Positions 37,534-46,856 of a stretch of 64,000 bases of DNA are shown here, piece after piece (the stretch's first letter is position 1; the number at the start of each line of letters is the position of its first letter). This stretch comes from Fluctibacter corallii (lineage in GTDB: Bacteria > Pseudomonadota > Gammaproteobacteria > Enterobacterales > Alteromonadaceae), in assembly GCF_025751585.1 (NCBI RefSeq), contig NZ_JAOWKX010000003.1, positions 200,323 through 264,322 on the forward strand, read 5' to 3'. The notes under the pieces were generated by a model. The model was not told the DNA's origin, searched no databases, and saw nothing but the letters and a program-made list of their open reading frames with translations. The translations under genes and the position numbers were made by a program.

Positions 37534-38094
37534 GTGAGAAAAATGCAAAAAATAAAAGCATTAGTTCAAGGTATTTCTGCTGTTTTGCTTCTAGGCGCGG
37601 GTCTTCAGACTAGCTCGGCAGCGACAGACGGTGGTTACTTTTCAGGAAAAAAACAAGACTGTGAAATTTGGCGTGAAGTTGCGCCACATAACTGGGCGAA
37701 TACCACTCGCGGCAATCAGTCAATGATCTTTTACTGTAACCGTGGTGGTTACACTGTTGCGGCAGTAAAGCTAAAAATCACGAGACTTAGCGATAACACG
37801 GTTGTATTCAACGAAAGAAGAAAACAAAACCTAACTGCTGGGTATGGTCATGGCTTCTATCCTGACCTGAGCGCCAATATTGGCGAAGAGTATAAAATGG
37901 AATTGGATTATACCTTTGTAAAGCTTAAACAAGGTAAGCCAGTTTGGAACAATAAGAAAACCCGAACTTGCACAAGAAAATTCACACCCACGAATGCAAA
38001 TTCTACGCGCGGTGAAGTTTTCTGGTCTATCAAAAGTGCCGGTACGGCATATAATAATAATGGCTGTCAGGGCGTTCGCTTCGATATTCATTAA
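37534..38094 (+). CDS. Secreted hypothetical protein, 186 aa
   Basis: Unrecognised. Signal peptide at residues about 4-29 (ALVQGISAVLLLGAGLQTSS, cleavage near SSA-AT). The mature part is basic, with four cysteines (DCEIWRE, FYCNRGG, TCTRKF, NGCQGV) that could form two disulfides, and a beta-rich pattern. Start is GTG 37534 or ATG 37543; the latter leaves the signal peptide intact. Preceded by a 12-bp inverted repeat. It stands alone and gives no functional context. Confidence 0.7.
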   Translation: MRKMQKIKALVQGISAVLLLGAGLQTSSAATDGGYFSGKKQDCEIWREVAPHNWANTTRGNQSMIFYCNRGGYTVAAVKLKITRLSDNTVVFNERRKQNLTAGYGHGFYPDLSANIGEEYKMELDYTFVKLKQGKPVWNNKKTRTCTRKFTPTNANSTRGEVFWSIKSAGTAYNNNGCQGVRFDIH

Positions 38095-38209
38095 TTAATG
38101 CGTAGAGGGAAGAGTTTGTAAACATAACTTGTTCGACGATTCCCTCTATACACAAACACGGTGAAATTGTGTTTTATCTATCCTTATTTCTATTAAACGA
38201 ATAAGTAAT

Positions 38210-39052
38210 ATGGAATCGGTTTTTCCCCGAGCACGCTATTTTATATCTGGCTTTGTGTGTGCCATGGCACTTATGGCTGGTTATTTATGGTTATCTGACT
38301 CTGATGTAGATGAGCCATTTATTCAACCAGAGAACGTGCTGACCACAAAACAGGATTTTCACAGGGTAGAAAAGACACCTAACAGCGAGCGGCTAGACAC
38401 TGCTCACCTACACATTGATCGCGAAGGCACGTCTGTTGAAGTGCTATTACCTACAAATAAAAGTCACGATCACCCACAAAACCTTCATGATGAAAGTGCG
38501 GCAAAGCATAGTCAGGAGTTAAACCAATCATTGTTAGCCTTGGCTGACTATATCGGTCTTGATCCATCGCAGTATCCAGAATTGACGGCATACCAAAATG
38601 ATGAAATCGCGCTTCTCATCGAGCAGAAATTGGTGAGTCAATTGTATAATGCGCAAGGGGATGTGTTGGCGCAATTTGATGATATCGAGCGGTATTTGGA
38701 GGAACATCCAGAAATCGTTTCTCCGCAATTTTTTAAAGAAGTGCTTGATGTAGCAAGCCAGCGTGATGAAATGAGCCATAGTTACGCTATTCATACACTT
38801 GCTAATACAATTGAAGCGTTAGAGGACGATCCTCAACGTGTGAATCGTGCCATAGACTACATCGCTCAATCAAAGTACAGCGACAGTGAGCTGGTTAGGT
38901 TAACTGTTCTGCAATCATTGAGCGCGGCGATGAATGATACATCACGTTTAAAACAAGAGCTTCGCTACTTTTACGATGACGAATCCGAATTGATACAAGC
39001 CAAATTGACACTGCTTCGATTTGAAATGGAGTTTTTTGAGCATACCCGTTAA
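38210..39052 (+). CDS. Hypothetical single-pass membrane protein, 280 aa
   Basis: Unrecognised. One N-terminal membrane helix (residues about 10-28, YFISGFVCAMALMAGYLWLS) followed by a long acidic extracytoplasmic region. Residues about 100-275 are strongly helical, with heat-repeat-like periodicity (FKEVLDVASQRDEMSHSYAI, ELVRLTVLQSLSAAMNDTSR). ATG at 38210. Located between two secreted-protein genes on the same strand with gaps of 115 and 163 bases. Confidence 0.65.
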   Translation: MESVFPRARYFISGFVCAMALMAGYLWLSDSDVDEPFIQPENVLTTKQDFHRVEKTPNSERLDTAHLHIDREGTSVEVLLPTNKSHDHPQNLHDESAAKHSQELNQSLLALADYIGLDPSQYPELTAYQNDEIALLIEQKLVSQLYNAQGDVLAQFDDIERYLEEHPEIVSPQFFKEVLDVASQRDEMSHSYAIHTLANTIEALEDDPQRVNRAIDYIAQSKYSDSELVRLTVLQSLSAAMNDTSRLKQELRYFYDDESELIQAKLTLLRFEMEFFEHTR

Positions 39053-39215
39053 TACTGCGCGTTAACGCCTTTTCTTACCTGTCGAATATATTTACACAGT
39101 TGCAGAAAGTGTTGTACATTGTTGGCTAACTGATTGACTATAAACATAATTTATACTGGCATCGTATTTGCTTGAAAGCTGCGTTTATAGAATTAGCCTC
39201 ATTTAGGAGTAATTA

Positions 39216-39860
39216 ATGAGAGCCCTTCGTATTGTTCGTAACATGCTTTTCTTCGCTTTCGCATTTGTAAGCAGCCAGTCTGTTCATGCTGCATTATTAG
39301 TATGGGATATCGCGTTCGAAGTTAATTATGTTGCTGATAATAGCAATGACTATTGGAATAAAAGTGTTAGCGTCGGCGACATCGTGCATGCTACCTTTAG
39401 TTACCGCCCAAGCACACCGCAAATTTCAGACAATGGCTACGTGACGACGTATAAAGATGACAACATCTTTTTTGATATGCCAGCGTTTACCAGCGCAAGT
39501 TGGTTAAATAACCTCGACGCTGATATCGATACAGTCGACCAAACGTCTCGAGAGATTATTGATATCGATAGTTCTTGGTTTGATGCGGCTGGCCCAATAT
39601 TTTACGAATCTTTAAGTGTCGGCTTTCTGCACAATGGCGGCCAATATACAAGCTTGCCTGTAAACTGGCATTTGAGACCAATCGAAGATATCGATTTTAG
39701 TTATTCCCGTGATTTAGATAACTCGAACTTTGATTCAGAGATTTACATCTCTGGTCAGGCTGTTTCCATTTCATTTCGCCAAATCCCAGAGCCATCGGTA
39801 TTCGTGCTTATGTTGCTAGGTGCATGTGGGTTGTTGGCCAGCAAGCGTTTACGTAAGTAA
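39216..39860 (+). CDS. PEP-CTERM sorting domain protein
   Basis: Signal peptide (residues 1-25, ending SVHA) and a C-terminal PEP-CTERM tail: IPEPSVFVLMLLGACGLLAS followed by KRLRK. The tail directs processing by an exosortase system, commonly linked to exopolysaccharide and surface anchoring. The middle region (residues about 27-185) is a beta-rich domain common in such proteins, without assigned function. ATG at 39216 with TTTAGGAGTAATTA upstream. No exosortase gene is in this window. Confidence 0.85.
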   Translation: MRALRIVRNMLFFAFAFVSSQSVHAALLVWDIAFEVNYVADNSNDYWNKSVSVGDIVHATFSYRPSTPQISDNGYVTTYKDDNIFFDMPAFTSASWLNNLDADIDTVDQTSREIIDIDSSWFDAAGPIFYESLSVGFLHNGGQYTSLPVNWHLRPIEDIDFSYSRDLDNSNFDSEIYISGQAVSISFRQIPEPSVFVLMLLGACGLLASKRLRK

Positions 39861-39938
39861 AGCGCATTCACCGACTAAGCCTGTGCCCACGTTATTTTGT
39901 GGGCACAATTGCCGTTTGGTGTAAGCATTCTGCTTACC

Positions 39939-41951
39939 TTAATCTCCAAACTTTATACGTACGCCAGCGTTAACAATAAAACCATCGTTACGAGACCAAA
40001 TGTCTGTCGTCCACTGGCCACTTTGAGATTGTTGTGGAAGAAGCAAAGGATGTTCATCGGTTTGCCTTACGTTCAGTAAATTCTCTAAGTTGATAAACCA
40101 ACTTGCACGTCCATGTGTTATTTCGCCTAGCAATCCTAAATGCCAATATGGTGAGCTTTCAGTGATATATGGGTTGTCGTCTACGCGTTGCGTGCCAGTG
40201 TAGTAAGCTTCGAACCCGACCCGAAAGTTGCCGTGTTGCTCCCACATAGCCACAAAACCTGCGGAGTGGCGAGGTGTTAGTGCAATGGTTTGTCTACCTG
40301 AATGGTCAGCAGCGGCTTTTGTAGCATCCAAATACAAATAGCTTCCGGTAAGTTTTATGTCTTTCCAATAGTAACGAAGTAACAACTCCGTTCCGCGAAT
40401 CTGGCTTTCGCCTTCGGCATTAATAAGTTGTACGCGTGGTAGATCATTGGGAGTCAGGTTATCACTAGAGATGATTTCAGTGACATTATCCACGTTGGAT
40501 GCAAATAGCGTTAAGCTTGTTTCAATATTGCCTATCAGATAGGTCACATCGACAGACGCGGTTTCGGCTCTTTCTTCATGAATGCCATCAAGTGGTTCAA
40601 GTCGTGATAAGCCTGTCGCTTCAATCTCTTCTACAAACGGCGTTGGTGCGAAGAAACCTTTGCCGTATGAGCCTCTAACCGTTAGATCACCTGGACGATA
40701 AAGCAGTGAAATACGAGGACTAAACTGTGCTCCATACTCACTGTGATCGTCAACACGAGCACTCAAAGAGGTAGTCATTTGGTCGTTCCATTCATAGTCT
40801 AGCTGAGAGAACAGGCCGGGGACGTGGTAAGAAAAATCGAATACCGGAAAGGTATCTGAGCTAAATTGATCTGATTGAAATGCCAACCCGACAATCCAAT
40901 CTGAGTTGTCTGAATACCCGGTGATGCTGCTTTCTACCAAATAGCTCTCATGCTGGTCGATTTCCATGATTTCACCGAATTCATGGTCATGGTCTTGAAC
41001 CATGGCAGACGCTTTAACATTAAGCGTAAGACGTTCCGATAGCGGTGTGTCGAATTTTATACCGGCATCGACCCGCTGTGAATCTTGGGCTTGATAAACG
41101 GTTTCACCACTGGCAAGTGTTTGCTCACGTAGCGTGCCTCCTTCTCGATTTTCAGTCATGAACCCGATGGTGGCATATAAAGATTCGTCTTTTTCTCCTT
41201 CCCAAAATGCACGAGGTCTGACAGTTAGTCTGTCGTATCCCGCTAAATCAATCCAATTATCGCCGTCGATGTCTTGCGCTTGTTGCCTGTGCGCACCTGC
41301 CGTGATGGACGTACTAAGTTGATCATTTATTGGCGCGGCTAAATAGGCTGTGATGTCTTGACCGTTTCGGGTTGTCGTATTCAATAATGTTTCTGCTTCA
41401 AACTCTGACCCCGGACGGCGTGAGACCAAATTGATGAGCCCGCCCAGCGCGGAGCCTCCGTACAATGAAGACGCCGAGCCTTTGACAATTTCAACGTGAC
41501 CGAGATCGGTAGGAGGAATCTGCAACAAGCCGATAGATGCCGCTTGATTACCATACAGGGGTAACCCGTCTGCCAGCAATTGTGTGTAACGACCATAAAG
41601 ACCTTGCAGCCTAATATTCGCACTTCCTAAAGCCGGGGAGGTGGTTTGCATACGAACGCCACCTGTTTCGGCAACGAGCATAGAAATATTACCCGGTCGC
41701 ATGGCGGCTTTCTCTTCAATTTCTTCTCGGTTGATGAGTTCCACTCTGGTTGGTTCTTCATCCGCAATTCGGCCTGTTCGTGTTGCTTGAATCACAATTC
41801 GTTCTACATGTTCACCCTCATCATGGTCATGGTGGTGAGTGTCTTCCTGATGGGACGGTTCTGTAGAAGCAGACGCGACAGAGAATGAAAAAAGCTGAAA
41901 AAGAGATAATACGCTTACAGCCCCCATTCTGAAAAAAAGCGATGTTGACAT
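39939..41951 (-). CDS. TonB-dependent outer-membrane receptor with His-rich N-terminus
   Basis: Outer-membrane active transporter. Signal peptide, then HQEDTHHHDHDEGEH, a histidine-rich segment suggesting metal (zinc, copper or similar) binding, then the TonB-box region VERIVIQATRTG, the plug domain (ADGLPLYGNQAAS, VEIVKGSASSLYGGSALGGL) and a 22-strand barrel ending NAGVRIKFGD. Start at ATG 41951 begins a proper signal peptide; ATG 41987 adds 12 residues. Follows the diheme peroxidase gene by about 100 bases on the same strand. Metal substrate is inference from the His-rich tract. Confidence 0.85.
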   Translation of the reverse strand: MSTSLFFRMGAVSVLSLFQLFSFSVASASTEPSHQEDTHHHDHDEGEHVERIVIQATRTGRIADEEPTRVELINREEIEEKAAMRPGNISMLVAETGGVRMQTTSPALGSANIRLQGLYGRYTQLLADGLPLYGNQAASIGLLQIPPTDLGHVEIVKGSASSLYGGSALGGLINLVSRRPGSEFEAETLLNTTTRNGQDITAYLAAPINDQLSTSITAGAHRQQAQDIDGDNWIDLAGYDRLTVRPRAFWEGEKDESLYATIGFMTENREGGTLREQTLASGETVYQAQDSQRVDAGIKFDTPLSERLTLNVKASAMVQDHDHEFGEIMEIDQHESYLVESSITGYSDNSDWIVGLAFQSDQFSSDTFPVFDFSYHVPGLFSQLDYEWNDQMTTSLSARVDDHSEYGAQFSPRISLLYRPGDLTVRGSYGKGFFAPTPFVEEIEATGLSRLEPLDGIHEERAETASVDVTYLIGNIETSLTLFASNVDNVTEIISSDNLTPNDLPRVQLINAEGESQIRGTELLLRYYWKDIKLTGSYLYLDATKAAADHSGRQTIALTPRHSAGFVAMWEQHGNFRVGFEAYYTGTQRVDDNPYITESSPYWHLGLLGEITHGRASWFINLENLLNVRQTDEHPLLLPQQSQSGQWTTDIWSRNDGFIVNAGVRIKFGD

Positions 41952-42053
41952 AATACTGCTCTGGAATAGGTGATTGAAATGGCGCACATTTTAGAGGTCA
42001 AAGCGACTTAGACAATGGCTTTTCGATAAACAGCCTCTACCTGCTTTAAGGTG

Positions 42054-43097
42054 CTATGATTCGTTAAGATTGTTCTTGTCAGAAGGCGTAAAACGCTTTT
42101 CATTATTCAAGCTGCGTAAAAATGCACTGATGCTCTCAACTTCTTCGTCGCTGAGTTTTTTACCAAACTGGTGCCAGCCTGTTAGGAAAACCGCTTCTTC
42201 AAGGGTTTTGCCGTCTCCATCATGAAAGTAAGGCGCGGTATTGGCTACGTTTCGAAGCATGGGAACTTTAAACAGAAAGTTATGATCTTTACGGCCTGTG
42301 ACTTCGGCGAAGCCTTTATCTTCGGTGTTAGGATACGGCACAACCACACCTAACTTCATGACGAACTGCCCGCCCATCAAAGGCCCGCTGTGGCAACTTA
42401 AGCAGCCATTTTTTTGAAGCTGAACAAAGCCTTTTTTCTCAAGCGCGGTCAGTGCGTTGTTATCGCCATTGAGAAAACGATCAAAACGGTCTTGCGTGAT
42501 TAGCGTACGCTGAAAAGCGGCAAGCGCTTTGGTAATATTCTCGAATGTTAACGGCTCTGCTGCATCAGGAAATGCACGTTTAAATGCCTCTTGATAATCT
42601 GGTTGGAGTCTTGCCACGGCCTCTGCTTCGGAGGGCATTGCCATTTCTTTTTTATCCAAAATTGGACGACCAGCTTGATCTGACAATGACGAGGCACCCG
42701 CATCCCAGTTTTGCGCAAATTGAAACCCGGCATTCCACGTTGTGGGGGCGTTTCTACGACCATTTTCGCCCAGTGCACCCGGTGAGGTTTTCAAGTTATC
42801 AACACCTTGCCCGCCATCCAGAATGTTATGGCAGGAATTGCAAGATTGCGTGCGGTTGACCGATAGTGCCGTTTCAAAATACAGGCTTTCGCCTAGCGTG
42901 ATAAGCGCGGGGGTATCTGCTTTGCTGTCTGGCATGCTGCTAGGAATGGTACCAACCGACGAAGTCGCCCGCTTACGCAATTCATCGTCGCTCATTGTGG
43001 CAGATTGCGCTTGTGTTGTAGCGCTATAACTGAGTGCGCACATGAATACGATCAAGGTGTGAAACAATGCCGCGAGTGCGCGTTTGATGGCGCGCAT
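42054..43097 (-). CDS. Diheme cytochrome c peroxidase / MauG family
   Basis: Periplasmic diheme protein with two heme c sites, QSCNSCHNILDGG (N-terminal, after residue 80) and NGCLSCHSGPLMGG, and the typical motif FKVPMLRNVANTAPYFHDG near the C-terminus. Reduces hydrogen peroxide with electrons from small cytochromes or modifies a protein partner, as MauG does. Signal peptide ALAALFHTLIVFMCALSYSA. Start set at ATG 43097; the longer frame adds 15 residues before the signal peptide. Between the katG gene and the TonB receptor gene, same strand. Confidence 0.9.
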   Translation of the reverse strand: MRAIKRALAALFHTLIVFMCALSYSATTQAQSATMSDDELRKRATSSVGTIPSSMPDSKADTPALITLGESLYFETALSVNRTQSCNSCHNILDGGQGVDNLKTSPGALGENGRRNAPTTWNAGFQFAQNWDAGASSLSDQAGRPILDKKEMAMPSEAEAVARLQPDYQEAFKRAFPDAAEPLTFENITKALAAFQRTLITQDRFDRFLNGDNNALTALEKKGFVQLQKNGCLSCHSGPLMGGQFVMKLGVVVPYPNTEDKGFAEVTGRKDHNFLFKVPMLRNVANTAPYFHDGDGKTLEEAVFLTGWHQFGKKLSDEEVESISAFLRSLNNEKRFTPSDKNNLNES

Positions 43098-43201
43098 GGT
43101 TAGCGTAGTATTTGTGGAAGATATGAGAAAACCATCGAACATACTAAAGACTTCCTTTTCTGTTTTGGGTAATAATATTAACCTGAATGTGCAGTTAAAG
43201 A

Positions 43202-43226
43202 AAAGGCGGAAAGAGATTCCGCCTTT
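43202..43226 (-). terminator. Terminator after katG
   Basis: On the minus strand AAAGGCGGAA-tctct-TTCCGCCTTT followed by TCTTTAAC; 10-bp stem, 30 bases after the katG stop. Confidence 0.8.
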
Positions 43227-43255
43227 GTCTATTTATCGTTACATAACGATGTTTT

Positions 43256-45532
43256 TTATTTCAAATCAAAGCGGTCGTTTTGCATGACCTTGCTCCATGC
43301 TTTGACGAAATCATCAACAAAACGCTGCTTTGCGTTGTCGAATGCGTACACTTCTGCCACCGCACGTAGCTCTGAGCTGGATCCGAAAATCAAATCAACG
43401 GGGGTCGCGGTGTACATTACCTTACCGGTTTTTCGGTCAACGCCTTCATACAAGTAACCGTCATCGGTTTTACGCCACATGGTTGCCATATCAAGCAGGT
43501 TAACAAAGAAATCGTTGGTCAATGTACCAGGACTATTTGTTAATACACCGTGTTTACTGCCGTCTGCGTTAGCACCTAATGCACGCATTCCACCAATGAG
43601 AACGGTCATTTCAGGCACAGTTAACGCTAGCTGATCAGCGTGGTTAACAAGAGCTTCGGTTGGGGGTAAGTAAAAGTCGTTGGTATAGTAGTTACGGAAA
43701 CCGTCGGCTTTTACTTCTAAGAATGAGAATGAGTGCTCATCAGTTTGCGCTTGTGTCGCGTCGGTACGACCGGGTTTGAATGGCACGGTGACATCAAACC
43801 CAGCATCTTTCGCGGCTTTTTCAATGGCTGCTGCGCCACCCAGCACGATAAGATCGGCAAGGGAAACCCCTTTTCCGCCAGAGGCTTTTTTGTTAAAGCG
43901 CGCTTGAATATCTTTTAGTGCGTTAATGACTTTAGTGACTTCTTGAGGATTATTCACTGCCCAGTCTTTTTGCGGCGCTAGGGCGATTCTGGCACCGTTT
44001 GCGCCACCACGCATATCGGCGTCACGGTACGACGCTGCAGCTCCCCACGCTACACGAACGAGTTCCTGCACACTTAAACCTGAAGCTAGAATGTCTTTTT
44101 TCAGTGCTTTCACGTCTTTATCTTTAATGGGCTTAAATTCTGCTGCTGGAACCGGATCTTGCCAAAGAAAATCTTCTTTGGGATATGCATCGCCAAGATA
44201 ATTCGACTTTGGCCCCATATCACGGTGAGTAAGCTTGTACCACGCTTTGGCGAAGGCTTGTTGGTATTCACGTGGGTCGGCGAGAAAACGCTCAGCAATT
44301 TTTCGATACTCAGGATCCATCTTCAGTGCTAAATCGGTTGTGAACATGATAGGCGTGGTGAACTTGCCTTCAACATGGGCGTCAGGTGTCGAGTTCTTCA
44401 TTGCCCCATCTTTTGGGATCCACTGAATCGCCCCAGCAGGCGAGCGGGTTTGCTCCCATTCATTGTTAAGAAGGTTAGACAAATACAACGATGTCCATCG
44501 TGTCGGTGATTGTGTCCATGATCCTTCTAGTCCACTGGTAATGGTGTCTTCAGAGTGGCCTTTACCACAGGAATTTTTCCACCCAAACCCTTGTTCTTCA
44601 ATAGGCGCTGCGCCTGGCTCCGGACCAACGCAGTCATCAGGTTTTTTAGCGCCATGGGCTTTGCCGAAGGTGTGTCCACCAGCAATGAGGGCAAAGGTTT
44701 CTTCATCGTTCATTGCCATGCGGCCAAAAGACTCACGAATGTTTTTTGCCGATGCGAGCGGATCGGGCACGCCACCTGGGCCTTCAGGATTAACATAAAT
44801 CAAGCCCTGATGCACCGCAGCCAACGGTCTTTGCAGCTCACCTTTTTCATTGCGACGATCGCTGGCAAGCATTTCAACTTCGGGGCCCCAATACACTAAA
44901 TCTGGTTCCCAGTCGTCATCGCGGCCTGCGGCGAAACCGTAAGTTTCGAATCCCATATTCTCAAGTGCAACGTTACCGGCAAGCACGATCAAATCCCCCC
45001 AAGAGATATGCTCACCGTACTTTTGCTTAACAGGCCATAGCAGTCTGCGTGCTTTGTCTAAGCTGGCATTATCGGGCCAACTGTTAAGAGGATCGAACCG
45101 CTGCTGACCGCCGCCAGCGCCTCCACGGCCATCGTGGGTACGATACGTGCCTGCTGCGTGCCATGTCATACGAATAAAAAACGGGCCGTAGTTGCCCCAA
45201 TCTGCGGGCCACCAGTCTTGAGAATCAGTAAGAACGTGATTGATGTCTTCTTTTAACGCTGCCATATCCAACTTGGCGAAGGCTTTGGCATAGTTAAAGT
45301 CTTCTCCTAATGGGTTCGAGCGTTTGTCATGGTCGCGAAGAGAAGATAAGTCCAATGTATTCGGCCACCAGAACAAATTGGTTTTCGCTTGGTGAGGGGC
45401 GACTTTGCCCATGCCAATAGCACCGCTGGGTTTGCTAACTTTTTTATGATCATCTGCGATTGCTGATTGTGAAAGGCTCAATGAGACGATACTGGCGATC
45501 GCCGTGAGCTTAACGTAGTGGGATATATGCAT
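43256..45532 (-). CDS. katG: Catalase-peroxidase with signal peptide
   Basis: Bifunctional heme enzyme that destroys hydrogen peroxide. Active-site triad region [14 protein letters not shown] (distal Arg, Trp, His), covalent-adduct partners in the usual places, and proximal His in [13 protein letters not shown]. The two-domain length of 758 residues is normal, the C-terminal domain being the heme-free repeat. Notable: residues 1-26 are a clear signal peptide ([14 protein letters not shown]), so this is the exported KatP/KatG2 type. Lies upstream of a diheme peroxidase gene on the same strand, separated by a terminator. Confidence 0.96.
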   Translation of the reverse strand: MHISHYVKLTAIASIVSLSLSQSAIADDHKKVSKPSGAIGMGKVAPHQAKTNLFWWPNTLDLSSLRDHDKRSNPLGEDFNYAKAFAKLDMAALKEDINHVLTDSQDWWPADWGNYGPFFIRMTWHAAGTYRTHDGRGGAGGGQQRFDPLNSWPDNASLDKARRLLWPVKQKYGEHISWGDLIVLAGNVALENMGFETYGFAAGRDDDWEPDLVYWGPEVEMLASDRRNEKGELQRPLAAVHQGLIYVNPEGPGGVPDPLASAKNIRESFGRMAMNDEETFALIAGGHTFGKAHGAKKPDDCVGPEPGAAPIEEQGFGWKNSCGKGHSEDTITSGLEGSWTQSPTRWTSLYLSNLLNNEWEQTRSPAGAIQWIPKDGAMKNSTPDAHVEGKFTTPIMFTTDLALKMDPEYRKIAERFLADPREYQQAFAKAWYKLTHRDMGPKSNYLGDAYPKEDFLWQDPVPAAEFKPIKDKDVKALKKDILASGLSVQELVRVAWGAAASYRDADMRGGANGARIALAPQKDWAVNNPQEVTKVINALKDIQARFNKKASGGKGVSLADLIVLGGAAAIEKAAKDAGFDVTVPFKPGRTDATQAQTDEHSFSFLEVKADGFRNYYTNDFYLPPTEALVNHADQLALTVPEMTVLIGGMRALGANADGSKHGVLTNSPGTLTNDFFVNLLDMATMWRKTDDGYLYEGVDRKTGKVMYTATPVDLIFGSSSELRAVAEVYAFDNAKQRFVDDFVKAWSKVMQNDRFDLK

Positions 45533-45859
45533 AGTGTCTGTCCTGTAGTGCTATGTCAAAAGCATAATGGGTTATTAAAAAGTAGCAGAGGGTTGCCAAT
45601 AGCAACATTTGATTTAGTCGATTGGGTTAATCGTATTTTTTATTGGGAAATTAATGTATCCGCTCACGCATAGCACAAACAACAAATAGTCTAAACTTGC
45701 TTTTGGAGTTTCAGGTGCTTTTTTTGACCTTAGTTTATATTTTCTATGTTGCTTGCTCTTAGATGAGGTTTTTTACGATTGATTTAATTTTCTTTTTTTG
45801 TTGACATTATGGTGTGAATGGTTACCATCTTTGTTCTGATGTTTTTTGAGAAGCGCCAA
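45533..45859. other. AT-rich intergenic region between katG and the Fic gene
   Basis: Holds the divergent promoters. TTGACA at 45801-45806 with TACCAT 16 bases further is a candidate promoter for the Fic-RTX pair; it overlaps an upstream alternative start (45818), which favours translation from 45860. No gene or RNA is seen. Confidence 0.45.
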
Positions 45860-46849
45860 ATGGAATTGGATATTACGAAGGAAAGCGACAAATGCTTGAG
45901 GTTTTTACTGCGACGTTACATAGCTGGCAATGTTTGTTTAGAGAGAGCTAGGGGAGTATCACGAAAAAAATTAGCTCTAACCTACTGTCATGGGTTAAAT
46001 GTTGATTTAGATGCTTATTTACTCAAATCTCAGATTGAGACATTTGATATTTACAGATGTAATCTGAGTGGAAAAGAAAAAATAACCTTATTAGATCTAT
46101 CAAAATCCAATAAAGCTTTGACTTCGGAAAATAAAAGGGGAGGTTACATTAGAAATGCTCAAAGTTGGATTGGAACATCTTATGAGCTTGCTGAGTATAT
46201 TACACCTCCGCCTGAAAAGCTTAATGCTCACCTTAAAGATTTACTTCATTATATCAATGACCCTTCTATTCCCATTGCTGAAAAGGCAATTAATAGCTAC
46301 GCGACATTATTGAGGATACATCCATTCATAGATGGTAACGGTAGAACTTCGCGACTTATTTACGATGTTTTGGCTTTTCGTAGCGATATTGACTTTTTGG
46401 CTAATGTGCATTTTTCGACTTTTAGATTGGGTGGTGAACAAAATTCTTATAAAGAATTCTTGTCTAGTTGCGATATTGGTAGTTATAAATACCATTGTCA
46501 CCATTATTGGTTGGAGGCTATGAGTTGGCAAAGGGATTTTTATTTAGAATTTAATGATTTGAAAGATGAATTTAAGGCGGCTATTGAGTCTAAGTTTAAT
46601 TTTGCATGTGGTTTTAGTGAAAGTGAGTTGTATGTCCTGAATAAAATAATTTGTAAACCAGTTTTTAGTCAGGGGTGTGTTGATTCAGATTCAAAATTGA
46701 ATTTGGATGTGATGTTTAACTTGAGTTCATTGGGTGTTTTTTCGGTTCAGAAGTATTTAAATAGGGAGTCAATCTTATTTGTTTGTGATGAAACTTTTTA
46801 TTTTTGGCAGAAAGTTGAAGAGTTAATACTAAAAAATAAAAGAGTATAA
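45860..46849 (+). CDS. Fic family protein (AMP-transferase-like)
   Basis: Fic domain with the complete catalytic motif HPFIDGNGRTSR, matching HxFx(D/E)GNGRxxR, so transfer of AMP or a related group to a target hydroxyl is likely. The flap segment ENKRGGYIRNAQSWIG precedes it. The C-terminal 90 residues could be a winged-helix-like tail. An in-frame ATG at 45818 adds 14 hydrophobic residues; I prefer 45860. Very AT-rich relative to its neighbours and lying 7 bases before the RTX gene, which suggests a transferred two-gene unit. No obvious adjacent antitoxin (FicA-type inhibitory helix gene). Confidence 0.85.
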   Translation: MELDITKESDKCLRFLLRRYIAGNVCLERARGVSRKKLALTYCHGLNVDLDAYLLKSQIETFDIYRCNLSGKEKITLLDLSKSNKALTSENKRGGYIRNAQSWIGTSYELAEYITPPPEKLNAHLKDLLHYINDPSIPIAEKAINSYATLLRIHPFIDGNGRTSRLIYDVLAFRSDIDFLANVHFSTFRLGGEQNSYKEFLSSCDIGSYKYHCHHYWLEAMSWQRDFYLEFNDLKDEFKAAIESKFNFACGFSESELYVLNKIICKPVFSQGCVDSDSKLNLDVMFNLSSLGVFSVQKYLNRESILFVCDETFYFWQKVEELILKNKRV

Positions 46850-46856
46850 GGATATT

